From assembly GCA_948146395.1 (NCBI GenBank), contig OX411543.1, forward strand, positions 70,918,948 through 70,982,947: a stretch of 64,000 nucleotides of DNA. Reading direction: 5' to 3'. This document shows, in pieces, positions 57,165-64,000 of the stretch; the first letter of the stretch is position 1; every line of letters begins with the position of its first letter. This stretch comes from Fragum whitleyi (Eukaryota > Mollusca > Bivalvia > Cardiida > Cardiidae). Both the position numbers and the translations under genes were made by a program. Below the pieces are notes generated by a model. That model was not told where the DNA came from and did not search any database. It saw only the letters and a program-made list of their open reading frames with translations.

Positions 57165-57896
57165 AGGTGCTTTAATAAGCCACTGCAATATGACTGAAAT
57201 ACAGCTTAAAGTGGCATTAAACTACATTCAATCAATCATTTAATCAATCTCTTAGTCTCATGATAATTGATAGATATTGTGCCTCTTTATCGGGTTTATT
57301 TGTGGGCATGAATACAAGAAATATATAATCAACAAAAAAAGACAAAGCAAAAAAACCCAGACTTTATTATGAAGAAAAAGGTTTCCTAGAAAAATACAAT
57401 GTAACATTGACACCAGGTAACATTTGTGCAATATGAATAGATGATGCCTTTGTTCTAGTGAGATAACCTGTCAGACAGATGTAACTACTTTTACCTGTGG
57501 GCTGATGAACCTTTAGGTTTTACCCCATTTTTTCAGAACAATCACAAGAAAAAATGTGTTACTGTAAAGCAGAAGATTTTTGAAAGTAAATGAAAAATTA
57601 AAGATCTTTCAAGATGTTAGTGCATTATTATTGTTAGTGCCTATAACAAGAAAGGCACTTAAAATAGGTTTGCCCTGACACTTTGAATGTTATTGGCGGC
57701 TATTTACTAGGTCAAGGGGGTTTTCATCAATTTGTCAGCAAAGGGACATTTGGTTTGTAAAATGAGTTTTTGATCGTATTTTTACCCAATGCAATGAAAC
57801 ACAATTAAGATTCTCATCTCACAAAATGCTTTCAAAATTTTCTTTATTGATGATGGAGATTGAGTTTGTTTGTGGGGTTTTTATTGAAGACAGGTT
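57165..57896. other. SINE tail then non-coding stretch
   Basis: 57165-57250 is a SINE 3' end (TTAGGTGCTTTAATAAGCC, AATCAATC tail) directly abutting the preceding element. The remainder has no recognised feature. Confidence 0.5.
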
Positions 57897-58728
57897 TACC
57901 TGTCTTTCAATATAGGGATCGTCGCCATCGGATTCTGATAACAAACCTACATGTGTCATTACGCTCAAAAAAGTAGACCCATTCATAAAAATAAACGCGG
58001 CAAAAATAATCAATAGTGTAGCAAAAAAACGTAAAATTTTGGTGCTGACCTAAATTCTGGCCGGGACCTCAGGGGAGTGAACACGTGATCTATGCAGAAG
58101 TTGCCTGCAGAAACGTGTTTTACATTCGTAAATGGTGCTGTTTTAGGGCGTTTTCGGCTGCAATCTTTTGCATTTGCTCCAAATTTTCAATTGCATCCTA
58201 CAACTGTTTTTATGCAAAGCATTGGCAAGCTATTTTCAGTTCCCCATTTTAGACTCCCTATTTCTCGTAAAATTGTGTGTTTGTGTGTCCTTAAGGTTGC
58301 TTTATCTATCCGTCTCCCGGGCCTGTCGTAGTGTAAATGGATAAAAACTAAAATAGCACAAGGCTATTTGAATAAACTCGTAAACCCTTGGAATTTCCTA
58401 GGTTTGAATTTTTACTTGGATTTACGGAGAAATTTCGATGGCTTATCAAATCACTTTATTATTAAGCTTGTTTTGTCTATCCATATTGTACAGCATTTGG
58501 AACATCACTCGGTCATATCCGTAAACGGCATCAGATCGTGATCGTGATATTCATTCGGCAATCATCGGGCGATCTCCGAAGTCTCAGATTAATGTAGGTT
58601 ACGGAATCGGCCGAGTTGTGACGAATGCGTTAGATTGGCCGAGTGGTGTTCCGAATGGCCTATACAGTAGTACCACGCATGCGCGATCCCGGTTTTGAGT
58701 TTCCGCTTTTGTTTTCGACAATTTTCTG
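57897..58728. repeat. 838-bp tandem duplication, copy 1
   Basis: This is the same sequence as 58735-59873, starting CCTGTCTTTCAATATAGGG and ending CGACAATTTTCTG. GC- and CpG-richer than its surroundings (CGGCCGAGTTGTGACGAATG). Identity unknown, and no convincing reading frame. Confidence 0.9.
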
Positions 58729-58734
58729 ACAATA

Positions 58735-59873
58735 AACCTGTCTTTCAATATAGGGATCGTCGCCATCGGATTCTGATAACAAACCTACATGTGTCATTAC
58801 GCTCAAAAAAGTAGACCCATTCATAAAAATAAACGCGGCAAAATAATCAATAGTGTAGCAATATACTGTAAAATTTTGGTGCTGACCTAAATTCTGGCCG
58901 GGACCTCAGGGGAGTGAACACGTGATCTATGCAGAAGTTGCCTGCAGAAACGTGTTTTACATTCGTAAATGGTGCTGTTTTAGGGCGTTTTCGGCTGCAA
59001 TCTTTTGCAATTGCTCCAAATTTTCAATTGCATCCTACAACTTTTTTATGCCCCCGATAGGGAGGCATCATAAATTTGACTTGTCCGTCCGTCCGTCTGT
59101 CCGTCCGTCCGTCCGTCCGTCCGTCCGTCCGTCCGTCATTCCGTCCAAAAACTTTAACATTGGCCATAACTTCCTTATTACTTAACATATTCGCATCATA
59201 CTTTACCACAACATTCCTTGGTACATTACCTTTCTGTAGGCACATACTTTGGTGACCTTGACCCCTGGATGACCTTGACCTTCAACATAGATTGGCCATA
59301 ATTTAAAATCAAAGCGGTGTCGGGGGCATTGTCATCTTACAGTGACAGCTCTTGTTTATACATAACATTGGCAAGCTATTTTCAGTTCCCAATTTTAGAC
59401 TCCCTATTTCTCGTAAAATTGTGTGTTTGTGTGTCCTTAAGGTTGCTTTATTTATCCGTCTCCCGGGCCTGTCGTAGTGTAAATGGATAAAAACAAAAAT
59501 AGCACAAGGCTATTTGAATAAACTCGTAACCCTTGGAATTTCCTAGGTTTGAATTTTTACTTGGATTTACGGAGAAATTTCGATGGCTTATCAAATTACT
59601 TTATTATTAGGCTTGTTTTGTCTATCCATATTGTACAGCATTTGGAACATCACTCGGTCATATCCGTAAACGGCAACAGCTCGTGATCGTGATATTCACT
59701 CGGCAATCATCGGGCGATCTCCGAGGTCTCAGATAAATGTAGGTTACGGAATCGGCCGAGTTGTGACGAATGCGTTGGATTGGCCGAGTGGTGTTCCGAA
59801 TGGCCTATACAGTAGTACCATGCATGCGTGACACCGGTTTTGAGTTTCCGCTTTTGTTTTCGACAATTTTCTG
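58735..59873. repeat. 838-bp tandem duplication, copy 2, with 309-bp insertion
   Basis: Start-to-start offset is 838 and end-to-end offset 1,145. The difference, about 307 bp, is the Helentron-like element at 59048-59356. Scattered substitutions (e.g. GCATCAGATCG versus GCAACAGCTCG) make it older than the 5-kb duplication. Confidence 0.9.
59048..59356 (+). mobile_element. Small Helentron-like element with an empty-site control
   Basis: The left end ATGCCCCCGATAGGGAGGCA is followed by a (GTCC)n run (about 59085-59147). The right end is GTGTCGGGGGCATTG, a TGTCA/TGACA hairpin and GCTCTTGTT. Subterminal TGCCCCCGA/TCGGGGGCA are inverted. Copy 1 of the host duplication has CAACTGTTTTTATGCAAAGC at the same place, showing insertion into a T-rich site without an obvious target duplication. 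Confidence 0.85.
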
Positions 59874-60367
59874 GAGTGGACTTTGAAAGAATTCTACTCA
59901 AGGTGATATATGCTGTAGCTCATGATTTCATTTAACGATCTGTCATTTTGGCAGTTTTGTTCAAAATTGATAGTTCACCGGATAGTTCAATCCGAATCTT
60001 GATCTAGAAAAGCAGTCCCGTGGAAAAGGCCTGAAAGGTTGGTTGTCTTAACAGGTTTATATATTATTTTGTAGTAAAATAATTTTCTACTAAGTAAGAC
60101 CATATGCAAGGAGAATAACATGAAATGGAGATCGAAATATCTCAATGGAAAAATAGAAATAGAATGTTTCACTCCTGGAAGACACTTAAACGGTATTCAT
60201 AAAAAAAGCTACAGCTAGGAAAATACTTCTTCTTAGTATTGACTTTGACTAGTAAAAGTATAAGAATATTGGTATTACTTTCATTGCTTCTTCTATGTGG
60301 AGATAATTAGTCAAATCCTGGATCAGATAATAAAGGTAAAAGAAATTTGAACAAATTTCCAATTCAG
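59874..60367. other. Non-coding stretch
   Basis: No repeat ends or coding segment are recognised. Confidence 0.4.
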
Positions 60368-60413
60368 GGCAATATTCACCAGGGCAATGAAATGTTCAGC
60401 TCTTCATCAAGGG
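60368..60413 (+). CDS. Possible small host exon C
   Basis: The acceptor-like AAATTTCCAATTCAG is followed by 46 bp and a donor GGG|GTAAGC at 60414. In phase 0, which matches the exit phase of the exon at 51023-51155, it reads GNIHQGNEMFSSSSR. The composition is Ser-rich, like the end of the preceding exon. The exon is short and the acceptor only moderate, so this is tentative. Confidence 0.3.
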
Positions 60414-61740
60414 GTAAGCAATGTGTGTCATGTGGATTAACATTTTATTTAAGATTTTTACACATCCACTTAATAAGTTTGACTGGAAAAAAATCGGATT
60501 TGGATCATATTGGATTGCTGGGGATAATCTATACAATTTTATAAAACAGGGTTGCTATAATTCATATGAGTTTTTAGAATACAGGAATTGCCACCATATT
60601 TCTGTTGGTTAAATGAATATTTTTCATTTAGGATATTGAAAACTTACACTTGGGGACCTGAAGAAATTTGAGCCTGAAAAAAAAATCGGGGAGCCAAAAA
60701 TGCAAAATCTCTGGTCTGAAGGCTCGAATGGCGAGGGAGAAATCCATTATCGGGTAAAGCGTTGTTTATCTGTCTGGAAGTGTCATTGATTATCGTCGTC
60801 GGGTAGATCAACCATTGCCGACAAACGGGTGCTTCTGTACCTATCACCCATCACACTGTATACGAAATGAATTATGACGATCAGCAATATTGGTCTTTCT
60901 TAGAAACGAGGTCTAATCCGGGTGAAACGTCGTGACCCGATATTTCTTGAAAACATAAAAATGGAGTGGATGCGAGTTAAGCTCTGATTAGATTTTTATC
61001 ACCTATTTTGAAATAAACACAGTAATTTTCCGCCGTATCTTAATATCCTATTATAAAAAGACGCTAAAAATTTCCACTGTACGCGATAAGCGTCATGAAG
61101 GAAATGGTCGAACATGATATGCAAAGCGACGCGTCACGCGACCTTGGTAAAATAAGGCGGCATCGCAGAAAAACCCTCGTGTCGTAACGCATTCCTGAGT
61201 AAAACAAGAAGCGGTCATGCTTTGATTTGGTCGCAGATATATATTTTGTAAATCTACGTATGTTTTTTTGGTCAATCTATCAAAGAAATAAAAAGTGAAA
61301 ACTGCCTCATATGCGTTCTCGAATTGTCATTCAAATTTAATTTTTGATATTGAAATTAAAGCAACATCGGACATTCATTTCTTAAATGCCACGGCGATTT
61401 CACCGGAATTCCTCGCTGGGGTCGTTTGAGAGTTTACACACAATTCATAAATATGCGACGTCTTTGAAATTGGAAGCGAATGGTCTAATCAAGTCATTTG
61501 TCAACACAAATGTTGCAGATTTGAGAATAGAAAATTGTGGACTGGCTCGATCTTTACCTACTGCTAACACATAGCTTCTCATAAAGCTATTTAACATGGA
61601 TTAATTTACCGAGAGGTAGCTCTTCAAATTCCGATTTTTACCGTGTTTGTCTTTAACGTTCGCGAACTCGGAATATGCTGTCCGTAATTTCATCTTTTAT
61701 TGTATTTTGATATCAAAAACATTTATTTTTAGCGTAGTTC
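60414..61740. other. CpG-richer non-coding segment
   Basis: About 60690-61680 has clearly more CpG than the rest (CGCGATAAGCGTCATG, GCGACGCGTCACGCGACC, GTTCGCGAACTCGG). The frame 61386-61574 starts with a good-looking MPRRFHRNSSLGSFES but ends after 62 codons and matches nothing I know. A promoter or 5' exon is possible but unproven. Confidence 0.35.
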
Positions 61741-62957
61741 AATAGCAGTTAGTGCCATTTACGATTAATTGATCTGTCTCTTCGTCCATCCATGCATCCA
61801 TCCAACAACAAGTATAAAATTCACCTAATCTAGTCATCGGATCTCATACACAAACTACACAGAGATGATCCTTATGACAAGGCCTTTCAAAATATTTCAC
61901 AGAATATCGTAAATCATGAAGAACTCTGGTTGCCATGGCAACCATGATGTGATAGAACGTCTCCAATTACAAGGCCTAAAATTTAATACTTGACAAAAAT
62001 CTGTATTGCATAAATACCTAATTCTTTACTATCAAACCACTTGAAGTTCTCTCCAATAAAAATAAGCCTTGTGTTTTGGGCTTAAAGATTACTCAAAGAA
62101 ATAAAGAAAAACTTTAACAATCTCCTGCTAAATTGCAAGGCTTGCATCTTTTAAATTTGGGAAGATATTATTTTCTACTGATTATCTACTAAAAAGACCC
62201 CTATATTGTGGATCCTGAACTTTGCATAGAAATAAAAAAGGAATTTGTAACATCTTTGTCTCTTAAATTATGAGACTTAATTCTGTAGCATTGCAATACT
62301 ATCCTCTGTTAAAATACTTTAAATGATAAACTTCTGTTAGTAACAAAAAACAACCTCTTATGGAAGGTATTCTAATCAATTTTCAGTGTGTATGTGCATT
62401 GCAAACCCCCCCTTTTTTAGCCACAATGGGCGTTACGCAAAATCTCCCGAAAAGGTCTTAATCTCTCTATGAGAGCCCATGGAAATATCACATGTATGTA
62501 GAGGGATAGGTTTATCTGGAAGTGATGAGTCTTCAAAGTAAAGCATATTCATTTGTTAGGAAGGTGCAGTTTCCATATGTAACCATCAATGATTGTTTTA
62601 AATTTTTGATTCCCACTCAAGAGATCTTCTCAAAACGCCACAATTTTCATTCCAATTGTTAATATTCAGTCCTGTCTTCAATTCAGGCCTTTCAGGCCTT
62701 TGATTTTTTGTTTTTTTTTCACTTCAAATATCAAAATGACCTGCACACAATATTTTTAAAATTACTTAAATTCAATTTGTTGATGAATTTTCAAAATTGC
62801 TAAATGTGATTGTTATGGATGATGATAAATAATTTGTTCAAAATAAAACTGCAATGTAGATTGAAAAAAAAAGACTCGTGAAGACAGGTTATTTCCTTAC
62901 AAGAATTTCTCAAAGGCATCCAAATTAAAATTCAACAGAGGTTTTATGCACCTTTTC
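61741..62957. other. AT-rich stretch, probably an eroded Helentron-like interior
   Basis: A CATCCATCCAAC microsatellite at 61785 and the sequence GAACTCTGGTTGCCATGGCAAC at 61920 (compare CTCTGGTTGCTATGTCAACC at 7676) suggest an old relative of the element at 7470. No ends can be placed. Confidence 0.4.
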
Positions 62958-63087
62958 CCCAATCAAATGTTATATTTTGCGGAGATAATTTCTATTTTTG
63001 GCCATTTTTTCACCAGACAGTTCCAATCAAATGTTAATATTTTGCGGAGATAATTTCTATTTTTGGCCATTTTTTCACCAGACAGTT
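62958..63087. repeat. ~66-bp tandem duplication
   Basis: CCAATCAAATGTTATATTTT through CACCAGACAGTT occurs twice in a row with one extra base in the second copy. It is non-coding. Confidence 0.9.
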
Positions 63088-64000
63088 CTTACGATTACAG
63101 CTCTAAGCCTTTTACAGCATTTGGCTAAATTTACTTGAAGATCGGATTGCGACAATGGTTGTTTTCTTATGTTATTTTATCTTTCCATTTAATAAATTTT
63201 CATCTGCTTGTTAGAATTTTATGAAAGCCAATCTATAATTATTCAATTTATGAAGCTTATTTCTGAAGTTACTGCATTATGAGGGATCAATGTCAAACTA
63301 TTCTAAGTGTCCATACTTACAGCTGTTTGGTGCTGACCTGTCTAAGATATTTTTTAGCAAATAAAACTGGAGAACTTTTTATCCTTGTTCTTTAGTCCTG
63401 TATGATAATTGGGTCATGAATGCTTCCTTTACTGGGATAACTCTTTGTTGTTTTGTAATTGGTGTATTAATTAGGCTTCCCTCTTCTGCTTAATTTGGAA
63501 ACTAGGACTTTCCTTTCTAAAGGTACCGTCTGTGGACCTGTAATAGTTCCTGAATATTTTGAACCTCGTGATCTTTTGCAATGTTAATCAAAGTTTCCTA
63601 ATGAAATCATTAGTTCTTCAATCTCAGAAATGTTTTCTATACAAAATTGAATGTAATTTTGACATAATCTTTAATCAAATATTGTCATAATATTTATGTA
63701 AGCATGGTCTAATGATATTCTCACTAGTTTTTAATTTTATTGAATTGGAAAGATAACTTAAGACTTTTATATTATGGCTTATGAAATAGCTCAGGGCCTC
63801 TCAAAGTTCTAACAGACCATCAATATGCTAATATTACAGAGTAATATTAATGCAAGTCTGTTGCTGGAATTATCTCATTATTTCATCTGTAAATTACTTT
63901 GGTTAATTACATCCAAGCGTACTTTACTACATGTTCCTTGTATGTTGTGAGTGGTGTTATTATGGGATTGTTCATGTTAATAATTTTAGGAATATTTGAA
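63088..64000. other. AT-rich non-coding end of window
   Basis: No gene, repeat boundary or hairpin of note is recognised. Confidence 0.4.

Noticed and set aside
61386..61574. 62-codon frame MPRRFHRNSSLGS... as a small gene
   Set aside because: The start context is attractive and the region CpG-rich, but there is no homology I recognise and no splice or signal evidence. Kept only as a possible 5' region.

Overview
The window looks like AT-rich nuclear DNA of an animal, most probably a bivalve mollusc. This is an inference from three things: tRNA-derived SINEs with mollusc-style tails, many short repeats beginning AGCTCACCTGAGC or TATGCCCCCGA and ending in a hairpin plus CTTGTT, and long stretches with no coding capacity. 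No bacterial operon, rRNA, CRISPR or phage structure is present. The host-gene signal is limited to two or three small exon candidates on the + strand (19648-19742, 51023-51155, possibly 60368-60413). Their splice phases are mutually compatible, so most of the window is probably intron of one gene packed with transposable elements (TEs).

The centrepiece is at 36570-43138. Two copies of an endonuclease-bearing Penelope-like retroelement (PLE) sit head to head as a giant inverted repeat, with 3,013-bp arms (36569-39581 and 40089-43101) around a 507-bp spacer. Each arm has an intact 711-codon reverse transcriptase plus GIY-YIG reading frame. Upstream of it is an ORF1 that overlaps the RT frame in the -1 register exactly at a U UUU UUA slippery heptamer. 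Each arm also carries a compact type I hammerhead ribozyme near its 3' end. Both outer ends are element 3' ends and abut a (TA)n microsatellite.

This insertion lies in the first copy of a 5,032-bp tandem duplication (copy 1: 33967-45582; copy 2: 45583-50614). Copy 2 is almost identical and lacks the PLE, so it preserves the empty site. This is either a very recent duplication or two haplotypes joined during assembly.

Layout: 1-900, end of a tandem-repeat rolling-circle-like element. 2210-3950, nested repeats. 4255-5260, foldback element. 5608-6600, decayed pogo/Tigger-like transposon. 6725-9162, piggyBac-like MITE, SINE and a repeat-rich element holding another MITE. 9935-12619, two more Helentron-like elements, the first split by a SINE and a MITE. 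13327-13856, 75-bp tandem repeats with a complete SINE in perfect target duplications. 15613-17670, a 156-bp minisatellite element followed by another Helentron-like element. 18197-18332, perfect hairpin. 19648-20425, host exon followed by a 229-bp triplication of its splice donor. 20430-33966, MITEs, SINEs, a ~920-bp foldback transposon and unremarkable intronic sequence. 33967-50614, the duplication with the PLE. 51023-51155, host exon. 51847-57250, MITEs, SINEs and a 159-bp minisatellite element. 57897-59873, an 838-bp tandem duplication whose second copy carries a small Helentron-like insertion. 59874-64000, a small exon candidate, a CpG-richer stretch and AT-rich sequence.

All similarity statements come from reading the sequence and from remembered family features. 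No database search was run.
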